Shown here piece after piece: positions 32,268 to 40,636 of a DNA stretch of 40,720 nucleotides. The notes below the pieces were generated by a model. The model saw only the letters and a program-made list of their open reading frames with translations, was not told where the DNA came from and ran no database searches. The stretch comes from Bacteroidota bacterium (GTDB taxonomy: Bacteria > Bacteroidota > Bacteroidia > Bacteroidales > Prolixibacteraceae). The stretch is taken from contig JAJUGZ010000031.1 of the NCBI GenBank assembly GCA_029265715.1, positions 1 to 40,720 of the forward strand, in the 5' to 3' direction. Position 1 is the stretch's first letter, and the number at the start of each line of letters is the position of its first letter. The position numbers and the translations under genes are program-made.

Positions 32268-33692
32268 TCAGCCTTTTTTTGTTACAAACCCATTTCTTGT
32301 CATTTGTCCCCATGTTTTTTTCTTCCGAATGAAAAAGTCGATGTTCCCCTGAATGGCCCAATACACGACAAACGGGTGGAATAAGAATGGTTCGATCCAT
32401 GAATTCAGGATGAGTTTAAAAATCATTCGTTTGTTTTTGTACCGGTTAAATGCAAGGTGGTCGAACAGGATGGCATACGTTGAAAAAGCAATCGCGAAAA
32501 AGTAAACAAAAAACAGCATCACAAAAAAGAATGGCCAATTGGGTTGTCCCAGAATGGCAATAATAATGAAGTATGCGATTCCCAGTACTTCGACGATTGG
32601 CGCCAGCCATTCGAAGAGTAACCAGAACGGATGGGAGAGCAAACCCATTACGCCATACCTGGGGTTTAGAAATACTTTTTTGTGCATGAAAAGCGTGTCG
32701 ATTGTTCCTCTGGTCCATCGGTTTCTTTGGCGGCCAAGTATTTTCAGGTTGTCGGGGGCCTCTGTCCAGCAAAGCGGATCGGGAATATAAACAACCTTGT
32801 ATTTCTTTTTCTGATCGGCCATATAACGGCGTATCCTGACTACTAGCTCCATATCTTCGCCAACTGTTTTGGTGCAATAGCCCCCGCAGGCAATTACGAT
32901 CTCTTTGTCGAACATTCCCAGCGCACCGGAAATAATCAATAACCCGTCGAGCCGGCTCCATGCCAGGCGCCCCATCAGGAACGCACGGTTATATTCGTTG
33001 ACCTGGCAGCGGGGAAGAAACTTGTCGGGTACGTTTATTTCGGCTAAATGGCCATCTTTAATAACACACGAATTGGCAATCCGGATAACGCCGCCTGCAG
33101 CAATAACCCGCTTGTTGGTTTCTTCGAGAAAGGGTTTGACTAATTTCTGGAGTGCATTGGGGTCGATAATCGAGTCAACATCAATGGCAATAAAATAATC
33201 GCCTTTCGAAATGTTGATCCCAGCATTCAGGGCATCAGCTTTTCCTCCGTTTTCTTTATCAACAACCGTTAATTTAGACAGGGCCTGTTTCTTCGACTTA
33301 TAAATTCCCCGAATCTTGTTGCATCTTATTTTATAGTCGATGACATAGGGAACCTTTTCAAGCTCGAAAGCTGCTATTACTTTTTCCAGGGTATCGTCTT
33401 TGCTTCCATCATTCACGATAACGATTTCGAAGTTGGGATAGTAAAGAGACAGCAAGGCCCGTATGTTTTCAACGATGGTGACCGACTCGTTATAAGCCGG
33501 AGCGATTACTGTGACGGGAGGAGCGTAAGGCGACGACAAGATGGCATCGTAATTGGCAATCTTTCCGGCAAAATAATGTTTGCGCAGTTCCAACGCCGAA
33601 ACGATAGCCAGGAAAAAGTAGAACGTAAACAGGCTAATGGAATAATATAGAATAACGTTTTCTACAACGGTTGACAGGAAATTCATAATCAT
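32268..33692 (-). CDS. Membrane glycosyltransferase family 2, processive type
   Basis: A 474-residue inner-membrane glycosyltransferase. A first helix (about residues 10-33) is followed by the GT-A domain with PVTVIAPAYNES, the nucleotide-binding VNDGSKDDT, the ENGGKADALNAG loop, the DxD motif in AIDVDS, the general-base region GEDMELVVRIRR and QRNRWTRG, a QxxRW-type motif that marks processive polymerases such as PgaC, HasA and BcsA. Three or four C-terminal helices would form the translocation channel. The ATG at 33692 (or 33686) is used because an upstream ATG at 33737 would overlap the previous gene by 41 bases. The sugar is not known. It follows the HEAT gene by 4 bases. Confidence 0.88.
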   Translation of the reverse strand: MIMNFLSTVVENVILYYSISLFTFYFFLAIVSALELRKHYFAGKIANYDAILSSPYAPPVTVIAPAYNESVTIVENIRALLSLYYPNFEIVIVNDGSKDDTLEKVIAAFELEKVPYVIDYKIRCNKIRGIYKSKKQALSKLTVVDKENGGKADALNAGINISKGDYFIAIDVDSIIDPNALQKLVKPFLEETNKRVIAAGGVIRIANSCVIKDGHLAEINVPDKFLPRCQVNEYNRAFLMGRLAWSRLDGLLIISGALGMFDKEIVIACGGYCTKTVGEDMELVVRIRRYMADQKKKYKVVYIPDPLCWTEAPDNLKILGRQRNRWTRGTIDTLFMHKKVFLNPRYGVMGLLSHPFWLLFEWLAPIVEVLGIAYFIIIAILGQPNWPFFFVMLFFVYFFAIAFSTYAILFDHLAFNRYKNKRMIFKLILNSWIEPFLFHPFVVYWAIQGNIDFFIRKKKTWGQMTRNGFVTKKG

Positions 33693-33696
33693 TGAT

Positions 33697-34947
33697 TTAG
33701 TTTCGGGGGTCGGAAACGTGTGAAATAAACAAATCAATATTTAACTCCGGAAACGCACGTAAGCGTTCAAGATAGTCCCGGCCTTCACGGCTCATTTGGT
33801 TCAGGGTCCGGCAGGCCTCAATCTTTAACGAGATGTTATTTCCACAGACAACTTTGCCAAGAAACTCAATATCTTCATTCTCTCCGATTTGATTGAAAGC
33901 CATCAGGATTTCCATTTGGTTTTTTATGGTTTCAGACTCAAAAATCTCGATCAGCTTTTGTTTGCCTTCCAACAGGCGAAGTTCCGATACGGCCCTGATT
34001 GCCAGAAATCGCGTTAATTCGTCCGGATGATCAAGCAGGGCGATAATTTCATCCTTGTGCTCTTGTTGCTGAAAGTGGGTTACCATGCGTAAACTAAAAT
34101 TCCGGATGTTGCGGTGGTTCGATTTTAGCCAGGCAGACAATGATGGAACCTGAATGTCGTAAAGCCGGACCAAAAAAAATACATTCATCTGTGTCCATCG
34201 GGTGAAGGGCCTGACCAGTTGATCGAAGAACGCAAATGGTTTCGTCTGGTTTATGTATACGTACGAAATTTGTGCTTCGGAGCGGACGTAATCGTTCGGG
34301 TCGTTGATGTGTTTTTGTATAAAAGGCGACGCTTTTTGCGGGTACATATTGGTTAGCGTTCGTATGCCCATTACCCGTTTGTAGAAAAACACCGAGTTGG
34401 CCATTTTTCCTGCGTCTTGTTGAAGGTTCAGACGTTCAAATATTTCGAGGATCTTAGCGTCCGAATCTCCCCGAAGGTTTGTTTGGTAATTAAACAGCAT
34501 CGAGAGAAAGGCTTCGCGGTATCTTGGGCGGTTTATATATTTCAATTTTCTGATAGCTTCTTCGGCCGAAATTTCTTCGAACAGATAAGATGTCAGTACC
34601 TGTTCGTAATTTTCATTGGCTTTTGCAAGTTTTTTGTCCCTGGCAGCCTTGAGTATACTGGATATATAAAGGACCAGGATTGCCACCAGGGCATTAACAA
34701 TAAAAAGCATGGCCAGCAATAAGAAAAACGCGGCAGCATAATAATGGGTTTTTCCTTTTACTTCAGGGCCCATCAATCCAATTATGTGCTGCGGAAAATA
34801 ATTCAGGGCCCGTGTCAGGAAATGATGGGCTGATGTGACATCGATAGAGGCGTACCCGATTTTCCCGGCCTGCCGGGTACATTCACCTGCCAGGGATGGT
34901 AATCCGTAAAAGAGTGCAATGGATAAGAATGTCAAACGATTTTCCAT
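33697..34947 (-). CDS. HEAT-repeat protein with membrane anchor
   Basis: A 416-residue protein. A possible signal or first helix (MENRLTFLSIALFYGLPSLA) is followed by an extracytoplasmic stretch of about 45 residues and a strong membrane helix (AAAFFLLLAMLFIVNALVAI, about residues 71-95). The remaining 310 residues are cytoplasmic and helical, with HEAT-like pairs such as NDYVRSEAQISYVYI, HPDELTRFLAIRAVSELRLL and KIEACRTLNQMSREGRDYL. HEAT repeats are scaffolds, so it may assemble or regulate the glycosyltransferase encoded 4 bases downstream. A repeat array ends 28 bases before its ATG. Confidence 0.75.
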   Translation of the reverse strand: MENRLTFLSIALFYGLPSLAGECTRQAGKIGYASIDVTSAHHFLTRALNYFPQHIIGLMGPEVKGKTHYYAAAFFLLLAMLFIVNALVAILVLYISSILKAARDKKLAKANENYEQVLTSYLFEEISAEEAIRKLKYINRPRYREAFLSMLFNYQTNLRGDSDAKILEIFERLNLQQDAGKMANSVFFYKRVMGIRTLTNMYPQKASPFIQKHINDPNDYVRSEAQISYVYINQTKPFAFFDQLVRPFTRWTQMNVFFLVRLYDIQVPSLSAWLKSNHRNIRNFSLRMVTHFQQQEHKDEIIALLDHPDELTRFLAIRAVSELRLLEGKQKLIEIFESETIKNQMEILMAFNQIGENEDIEFLGKVVCGNNISLKIEACRTLNQMSREGRDYLERLRAFPELNIDLFISHVSDPRN

Positions 34948-34975
34948 AGGCTGATTTGACTCGTGAACCTGCGTT

Positions 34976-35119
34976 TATTTCATCCGTATAAATTTTCAAA
35001 GTTATTTCTTACAATTTTCGTATCTATTCCTGTTTTTCAAACTAGTTTTTCAACGAGATGGAATAGCCATTTATACATTCCCGGTTGGTATAAGCTTCAG
35101 CTTTTATGGCTATTTCATC
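34976..35119 (-). repeat. Palindromic intergenic repeat, A unit inside an operon
   Basis: On the minus strand the unit opens at 35119 with GATGAAATAGCCAT, has the inner stem AAGC/GCTT (35092-35103) and right arm ATGGCTATTCCATC (35070-35057), and a tail ending TATACG. At exactly 135 bases the sequence repeats GATGAAATA (34984-34976) and then changes to unique sequence 28 bases before the HEAT gene start. Confidence 0.92.
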
Positions 35120-35218
35120 TGTAAATAATTTGTTTTTACGTTGTCAGATGGAATAGCCATGATCCGGTTATTATTTTCATTATCTGTTGGTGTTTGCAAA
35201 TCATGGCTATTTCATCTA
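35120..35218 (-). repeat. Palindromic intergenic repeat, B unit abutting the yaiO stop
   Basis: On the minus strand GATGAAATAGCCATGAT (35216-35200) starts two bases after the yaiO-type stop codon (35221-35219), and pairs with ATCATGGCTATTCCATC (35163-35147), a 17-bp arm with one A-C mismatch. Unit length to the next GATG is exactly 97 bases, the same as at 7151. The loop is nearly identical to that copy. Confidence 0.92.
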
Positions 35219-36505
35219 TTATTTGAAGAGATATGCCAGAGCAGCCCGGGTTATGAATTCATCGCGCCACATATTTTGCCGGTATTGGGCTTTTTCGTAC
35301 CCGGCAGCCACATCAAACTGGAAATGGCTTCCAACCCGTTGTTTCCAACCGATTTGAATATTCCGTGATTTCAGGACATACCGGTCGTATTCGACGGTGT
35401 AAATGGCCGGATTATCCGGCGATGTGCCGGTGCCTGCACACAGAGACAGGTAGCTGTCGTCGCGGGACAGATATTTCCGGATTGTGAGTGATAATTTGGT
35501 TGAAAAATCATTGCCGTTATCAATCAAAAAGGGGCGGAACGAAAGCCAGTAGCTTCCCTGGTATTTCCCGACAGAACCTGTGTAAATATTTATTTTCCGG
35601 GAGGTGGCATTTGTTTGGCTAAAGTCCATATACCGATATCCGGCCGATAGCTCAAATGCGTGGGGAAGTCCTTGGTACACTTCTACACCGAACCTGGTTT
35701 TCGGGAAATTGTCTTCGCCCGAAAAGCTGTAGTTCAGGAACAGATACTTTTTTTGTGAAATTCTCGGATAAGCTTCAATGGCAAACTGTCTGGAAACACC
35801 GGCCCCATACCATTTTTCGCCATCCTGGACTAAATCGCCCCAGTACATTCGCCCGTAAATCATGCCCAATTTCGTTCTCCGTCCGTAACTTAAGGTCGAA
35901 AGGTGCCAATGGCGGATATACGGTTTCTTAAAATTCTCGTAGTAATATTCTGTTTCAATTTTATTTTTCCAGTTGTCAGAGTTGACTTCTTTTAACAGAT
36001 TGCTTGCCTGCTGATTTTGTGGGTCAATCTCCAGAACCTTGTTCAGTGAGGTTTTGCTTAAATCATATTCCTGAATTTTATATTCGGCCTGGGCTTTTTT
36101 CATCAGGAGCTCGCTGTTCAGAGGATGTACATTCAATCCGGTTTCGCAGACAGATATGGCTTCAACCGGGCGGTTCGACCAAATGTAAATATCAGCCAAA
36201 GCCAGTGTTGCCTCCAGATTGTCTGGTTTTGCGGCGAGTACTTTTTTTAGTTGGGTTTCTGCTTCACTGAAATTGTGGTTCCAGGCATTTACCCTGCCGG
36301 CAAAGATTCTTACATCTGTGTAATCCGGATATTGTTCCAGAATCTGGTAAGCTAAGTTAATGGCTTCGCGGTATTGTTTTTCGGATGCCAGTTTCCGGGC
36401 ATTCTCAAATTCAACGTCGGCGTTTAGCTTTTTTTTTTCCTGGGCCATCCCCAGTTGAAATGTCCAGACGAGAACGATAAGTAAGAGCGATATTTTAAAA
36501 TTCAT
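35219..36505 (-). CDS. YaiO-type outer-membrane barrel with TPR domain
   Basis: A 428-residue exported protein with signal peptide (cleavage near LGMA-QE). Residues 25-165 hold about four TPR units (for example EAINLAYQILEQYPDYTDVR and AVSVCETGLNVHPLN-like, here EAISVCETGLNVHPLNSELL). Residues 175-428 form a YaiO-family beta-barrel with alternating aromatic strands and the terminal ITRAALAYLFK. TPR plus outer-membrane barrel is also the plan of PgaA, the poly-N-acetylglucosamine export porin, so an export role for a polymer made by the nearby GT2 is plausible. Its start overlaps the response regulator stop by 4 bases. Confidence 0.82.
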   Translation of the reverse strand: MNFKISLLLIVLVWTFQLGMAQEKKKLNADVEFENARKLASEKQYREAINLAYQILEQYPDYTDVRIFAGRVNAWNHNFSEAETQLKKVLAAKPDNLEATLALADIYIWSNRPVEAISVCETGLNVHPLNSELLMKKAQAEYKIQEYDLSKTSLNKVLEIDPQNQQASNLLKEVNSDNWKNKIETEYYYENFKKPYIRHWHLSTLSYGRRTKLGMIYGRMYWGDLVQDGEKWYGAGVSRQFAIEAYPRISQKKYLFLNYSFSGEDNFPKTRFGVEVYQGLPHAFELSAGYRYMDFSQTNATSRKINIYTGSVGKYQGSYWLSFRPFLIDNGNDFSTKLSLTIRKYLSRDDSYLSLCAGTGTSPDNPAIYTVEYDRYVLKSRNIQIGWKQRVGSHFQFDVAAGYEKAQYRQNMWRDEFITRAALAYLFK

Positions 36506-36870
36506 CGTTTGGTTGCCATTAGTTTTTTAATCCGAACGGTCAATTCGCTCAGGCTGAATGGTTTAACCATATAGTCGTCGGCCCCAAGCTCGAAGGCTTT
36601 TAAAACAGTATCTTCAGCTCCCGCAGCCGATAAGACCAAGATCGGAAGATTGCGTTGGTACTCGTTCCGGATGGTTGAAACAACTTCGTGACCATTTACA
36701 TAGGGCATGAATAAATCGGTGATCAGTAGGTCGATCTCGTTGCTTTTCACATAATCAAGACACTCTTTCCCGTCGTTTACCTTGATGACTTCAAAACCGT
36801 CGCGAAGCAATTTGTGTGAAATTGTTTCGAGAATGAGTTTGTTATCCTCTGCTACCAAGATGCGTTTCAT
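36502..36870 (-). CDS. Single-domain response regulator
   Basis: A 122-residue receiver domain with no output domain. The acidic pair is Glu8-Asp9 (VAEDNK), the phospho-acceptor is Asp52 (LLITDLFMP), the signalling Ser81 is in VLSAAG, and Lys103 is in MVKPFS. It should work by protein contact, CheY-like, or as a relay. It is the first gene of the cluster, overlapping the YaiO gene by ATGA, so its dose is tied to the exporter. No kinase lies next to it. Confidence 0.93.
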   Translation of the reverse strand: MKRILVAEDNKLILETISHKLLRDGFEVIKVNDGKECLDYVKSNEIDLLITDLFMPYVNGHEVVSTIRNEYQRNLPILVLSAAGAEDTVLKAFELGADDYMVKPFSLSELTVRIKKLMATKR

Positions 36871-37296
36871 GTCTGTATTTTTAGTTTTTGGGGGTTAAAC
36901 TTAACAAAAATCAGGATAATTTCAGGGGCTGTTTATTTGAGAAATGCCCATTATATAATTCTTTAAAAAGACAAGGGGGAACCCCTGTTTTGATTAAAAA
37001 AATGATTGTTCGCTGAATTTCGGGGGTGTAAGGGCAATGACAACTGGGTTGTCGATTTCTGTTATGCTCTTGGTTATTTGCATAAAATAAGCTTGTTTGT
37101 CGGGTTCTGTTAATGACAGATTACATTTCGATCTACAGGGTGTCTTCCGGATTTTTCGGGCTCATCAGGGAGACAACAACCGTATATTGTTCGTGTCAAG
37201 GGACATAGCCCAAGTACTCTTGGTCTGTAGGAGAAGTGGGATGGCTAAATCGAAACAACAAACGGTTGTTATTCCCTGTAAAAAAACCGGATCAGG
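36871..37296. other. Intergenic region, 426 bases
   Basis: It separates the response regulator start from the acyl-CoA synthetase stop, both on the minus strand, so it should hold the cluster's promoter and the synthetase's terminator. A small AGGGG/CCCCT hairpin lies near 36976-36990, which on the minus strand would be in the response regulator's leader. AACAAC/GTTGTT (37254-37270) is a weak candidate terminator. No credible gene is seen, and no perfect TAnnTTTG box was assigned. Confidence 0.45.
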
Positions 37297-38949
37297 TTAT
37301 TCTACCTCGATGCCTCGCTCTTTCAGCATTTGCAGGCTCGACTCCCGCATTTTGTATTTTTGTATTTTTCCGCTGGCCGTCATAGGGAAACTATCAACAA
37401 ATACAACGTACTTGGGTATTTTATAACGGGCAATCTTTCCGCGGCAGAATTCGTGTACGTCTTCCTCTGTAAGGCTCATGCCGCTTTTAAGCTTGATAAA
37501 GGCACCTACCTGTTCTCCATATTTGGGGCTTGGCACGCCAATAACCTCTACAGCCTCAATTTCGGGCATGTTGTACAGGAAGTTTTCTATTTCACGGGGA
37601 TAGATATTTTCACCTCCCCGGATAATCATATCTTTGATTCGCCCGGTAATTTTGTAAAAGCCATCTTCGGTTTTTACAGCCAGGTCGCCGGAGTGTAGCC
37701 AACCGTTTGCATCGATAGCTTTGGCTGTTGCTTCCGGGTTTTTGTAATATCCTTTCATCAGGTTGTAGCCGCGGCAGCAAATTTCTCCCTGCTCGCCGAC
37801 AGCGCATTCTTCACCGGTATCCGGGTTAAAAATTTTGACTTCGACGTTCGGGTACTCAAAACCCACGGTGTTGGCTCTGACTTCCGGCGAATTGTGTGTC
37901 CGGGTGGCAGTCATGCCCGGCGAGCTTTCTGTCAGACCATAAACAATGATAATGTCTTTCATATTCATTCGGGTCATCACCTGGTTCATGGTTTCGATCG
38001 GGCAGGGGGCTCCGGCCATGATCCCGGTGCGCAGCGAGCTTAAGTCGAACATCGAGAACATCGGGTGATTGAGTTCGGCGATAAACATGGTCGGAACGCC
38101 GTAAAGGGCAGTACATTTTTCTTTTTCGACCGATGCAAGTACCATGAGCGGGTCGAAGTTTTCAACCATGACCATCGTTGCGCCATGCGTTACAATGGCG
38201 CACAATGCCAATACGCAGCCAAAGCAGTGAAACAGCGGCACACAAACCAACAAGCGGTCTTTGCTCGTGTATTTCATGCACTCGCCGGTTGCATAACCGT
38301 TATTCAGGATGTTGTGATGGGTTAGCATGACTCCTTTGGGGAATCCGGTTGTTCCGGAAGTATATTGCATGTTGACGACATCGTGGCAGTTCACTTTTTC
38401 TTTAACGGTTTCCAGTTCCAGGTCGTCGACATGGCTCCCGAGCAGGATCAGTTCGGTGGTGTTATACATGCCCCGGTGTTTTTCCTGCCCGATGAAAACG
38501 ACATTCCGGAGGTAGGGGAATTTGGCTGCGCGTAAATTTTCCCGGGTCGTGCTTTTCAATTCAGGGACCAATTCGAAAACCATGCTGACATAGTCGCTAT
38601 CGCGAAACCCATCGACCAGGCAAAGGGTATGTATGTCGGCATTCTGCATTAGGTATTCCAGTTCAGACAGCTTGTAATTTGTATTGATCGTAACCAGGAC
38701 TGCCCCGATCTTGGCGGTGGCAAACATGAAGGTCAGCCAGTCGGGGACATTGTTGGCCCAGATCCCAACTTTGTCGCCTTCGCGAACCCCAATATACAGC
38801 AAGCCCTTAGCCAGACAATTTACCCGTTCGTCAAATTGGGCGTAGGTAAAACGCAGGTCGCGGTCAGGATATACAATAAATTCATGGTCGGGTGTTTCAG
38901 TGGCCCACTTTTCGAGCATTTCGCCCAGGGTATAATCCAGTAACTGCAT
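37297..38949 (-). CDS. Acyl-CoA synthetase (AMP-binding, ACSF2/FadD-like)
   Basis: A 550-residue ANL-superfamily ligase that activates a carboxylic acid to acyl-AMP and then acyl-CoA. The P-loop [12 protein letters not shown] is near residue 190, [11 protein letters not shown] near residue 325, the YRTGD-type motif reads WLHSGD near residue 418, and the C-terminal hinge and lysine motif are [20 protein letters not shown] and [13 protein letters not shown]. The sequence fits medium- to long-chain fatty acyl ligases of the ACSF2 group rather than acetyl-CoA synthetases. It is 33 bases downstream of an XRE/cupin regulator gene and probably under its control. Confidence 0.9.
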   Translation of the reverse strand: MQLLDYTLGEMLEKWATETPDHEFIVYPDRDLRFTYAQFDERVNCLAKGLLYIGVREGDKVGIWANNVPDWLTFMFATAKIGAVLVTINTNYKLSELEYLMQNADIHTLCLVDGFRDSDYVSMVFELVPELKSTTRENLRAAKFPYLRNVVFIGQEKHRGMYNTTELILLGSHVDDLELETVKEKVNCHDVVNMQYTSGTTGFPKGVMLTHHNILNNGYATGECMKYTSKDRLLVCVPLFHCFGCVLALCAIVTHGATMVMVENFDPLMVLASVEKEKCTALYGVPTMFIAELNHPMFSMFDLSSLRTGIMAGAPCPIETMNQVMTRMNMKDIIIVYGLTESSPGMTATRTHNSPEVRANTVGFEYPNVEVKIFNPDTGEECAVGEQGEICCRGYNLMKGYYKNPEATAKAIDANGWLHSGDLAVKTEDGFYKITGRIKDMIIRGGENIYPREIENFLYNMPEIEAVEVIGVPSPKYGEQVGAFIKLKSGMSLTEEDVHEFCRGKIARYKIPKYVVFVDSFPMTASGKIQKYKMRESSLQMLKERGIEVE

Positions 38950-38982
38950 GGTAATCGGTTTCTTTGTTTAATTTAACCAGAT

Positions 38983-39558
38983 TTAGAACGGAGCATATAG
39001 TACGGCAAGGATCTTTGCCGGCTGTGAATTTCCGGCGTGGACGTTGTGTGACACAATCGAGTCCAGATAAATACTGTCGCCTTTTTCAAGGATGTAAATA
39101 TCTTTGCCATAATTGATTTCGACAACTCCCTCTAAAACATAAATAAATTCTTCTCCCTCGTGCGATGAGAGCATATAATCTGATTTTTGACTGGGCTCAA
39201 TATCAACAATAAACGGTTCCATGTGTCGGCCTGCTTTATTGTATGCCAACGAAAAAAAGTTCAGGTGTTCGCGTGTTTCGTGCGGTTGAGATGTGAACCG
39301 GACCCCTTTGTGCAGGTCGTCGGCTTTTACAACTGCCGGGGCAAAATTGTCGTTGTCGTCTAAAAAGGTCCCCAGGCGGACTCCCAATGCTCTGGCAACT
39401 TTAATTAGCGGAGCTAATGACGGGATGATACGTTCTTCTTCTAACTTGCGGATCAGCGTTGTGTCAAGACCTGTCCGTTCTGCTAAATCTTCACGACTGA
39501 GTTTCTTTAATTCGCGAATTTGCCTGATTTTTTCTCCAACGTTTTTTTCAGTAGCCAT
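38983..39558 (-). CDS. XRE-family regulator with C-terminal cupin
   Basis: A 191-residue transcription factor. Residues 8-65 are a helix-turn-helix (KIRQIRELKKLSREDLAERT followed by GLDTTLIRKLEEER), and residues 110-188 form a cupin (HEGEEFIYVLEGVVEINYG and GDSIYLDSIVSHNVHA) that should bind a small ligand. Such regulators usually repress or activate the adjacent metabolic gene, here the acyl-CoA synthetase 33 bases downstream; an acyl or CoA ligand is a guess. Confidence 0.9.
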   Translation of the reverse strand: MATEKNVGEKIRQIRELKKLSREDLAERTGLDTTLIRKLEEERIIPSLAPLIKVARALGVRLGTFLDDNDNFAPAVVKADDLHKGVRFTSQPHETREHLNFFSLAYNKAGRHMEPFIVDIEPSQKSDYMLSSHEGEEFIYVLEGVVEINYGKDIYILEKGDSIYLDSIVSHNVHAGNSQPAKILAVLYAPF

Positions 39559-39701
39559 AACATGTCTTTTTTTGAGAGTGACTCACAAAATTAACTTAAA
39601 TTCGGGTTTGAGCAAATCATTCAGCCCTTCGCAAACGACGATATGTAATCGGGGGAAAATAGTTATACGGATCAACCGTTCATGACAATCCAAAATGAAC
39701 T

Positions 39702-39709
39702 TATATTTG
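39702..39709 (+). promoter_or_regulatory. Candidate -7 box for the lycopene cyclase gene
   Basis: TATATTTG matches TAnnTTTG and lies 54 bases before the ATG at 39764. The -33 position shows no clear TTTG. Confidence 0.45.
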
Positions 39710-39763
39710 CATTGTTTCGTTCAGCCCGGATTCACGTATCCTGAAATTTTAATCCATTCAGTT

Positions 39764-40444
39764 ATGAATTATACCTATCTGATTTTGCTTGTGTGTTTGA
39801 TTGCCGCTCCGCTTGCCCTGAGTTTTCGGAAGGATATTTATTTTTATACCAATTGGCGTTATCTGTTCCCTTCCATATTGATCACTGCTTTGCCGTTTGT
39901 TTGGTGGGACCTGAGGTTTACCCAGGAAGGTATCTGGTCGTTTAATCCGGAATATCTGACCGGAATTTCGCGCAAGGGGCTTCCCCTTGAAGAATGGTTG
40001 TCGTTTCTGGTTATTCCGTACAGCGCGGTTTATCTTTACGAAATTTTCAAGTATTACTGTGCCCGCTACGAATATGCGAACCCGTTTGTGATTGTAAGCC
40101 TGGTGTTGATTGTTGTTTTCGGGGCGATGGCCTGGGTTTTCAGGGCCCGGTATTACACGTTCTATGTATTCCTGTTCTCGGCTGTTTACCTTTGTTACAC
40201 TATATTTCGGAACTTGTTCAAGCAACACCTGACCAAGTTTTATTTTACCTTTTTTGCCATGTTGTTTCCATATCTGGTTTTTAGCGGAATATTAACCGGG
40301 TTAAAAGTCGTGGAATATCAGCCCGATCAGATTTTAGGAGTCAAATTATTTTCGGTCCCGGTTGAGAATGTGGTTTATCTTTTTCTGATGATCTTGATGG
40401 TTACTACGGTTTACGAGTATTTAAAGGAGCGGAAGTTTTTTTGA
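39764..40444 (+). CDS. Lycopene cyclase-domain membrane protein
   Basis: A 226-residue protein with six or seven membrane helices in two similar halves, each of the CrtYc/CrtYd lycopene cyclase type. The first half has WWDLRFTQEGIWSFN and the motif PLEEWLSFLVIPYSAVYLYE; the second has the shorter counterpart PVENVVYLFLMILMVTTVYE. The paired P-x-E-E/P-x-E-N motif is the family hallmark. The protein should cyclise lycopene in carotenoid synthesis. The ATG at 39764 precedes the first helix; an upstream TTG at 39695 is unlikely. No other carotenoid gene is in the window. Confidence 0.87.
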   Translation: MNYTYLILLVCLIAAPLALSFRKDIYFYTNWRYLFPSILITALPFVWWDLRFTQEGIWSFNPEYLTGISRKGLPLEEWLSFLVIPYSAVYLYEIFKYYCARYEYANPFVIVSLVLIVVFGAMAWVFRARYYTFYVFLFSAVYLCYTIFRNLFKQHLTKFYFTFFAMLFPYLVFSGILTGLKVVEYQPDQILGVKLFSVPVENVVYLFLMILMVTTVYEYLKERKFF

Positions 40445-40501
40445 GTATTTGGGATTTATAACGGAGGGTAATATATTTGGTAGTTTGTGCATGATTAAGT
40501 T

Positions 40502-40636
40502 GATGAAATAGCCATAAAAGCTGAAGCTTATACCACCCGGGAATGTATAAATGGCTATTCCATCTCGTTGAAAAACTAGTTTGAAAAACAGAAATAGATA
40601 CGAAAATTGTAAGAAACAACTTTGAAAATTTATACA
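40502..40636 (+). repeat. Palindromic intergenic repeat, A unit
   Basis: The left arm GATGAAATAGCCAT (40502-40515), inner stem AAGC/GCTT (40518-40529), right arm ATGGCTATTCCATC (40551-40564) and a tail ending TATACA lead at exactly 135 bases to the next unit. It lies 57 bases after the lycopene cyclase stop, in the same sense. Confidence 0.92.

Noticed and set aside
37097-37426. Small plus-strand frame in the intergenic region before the acyl-CoA synthetase
   Set aside because: About half of it is antisense to the synthetase C-terminus and it has no recognisable features.
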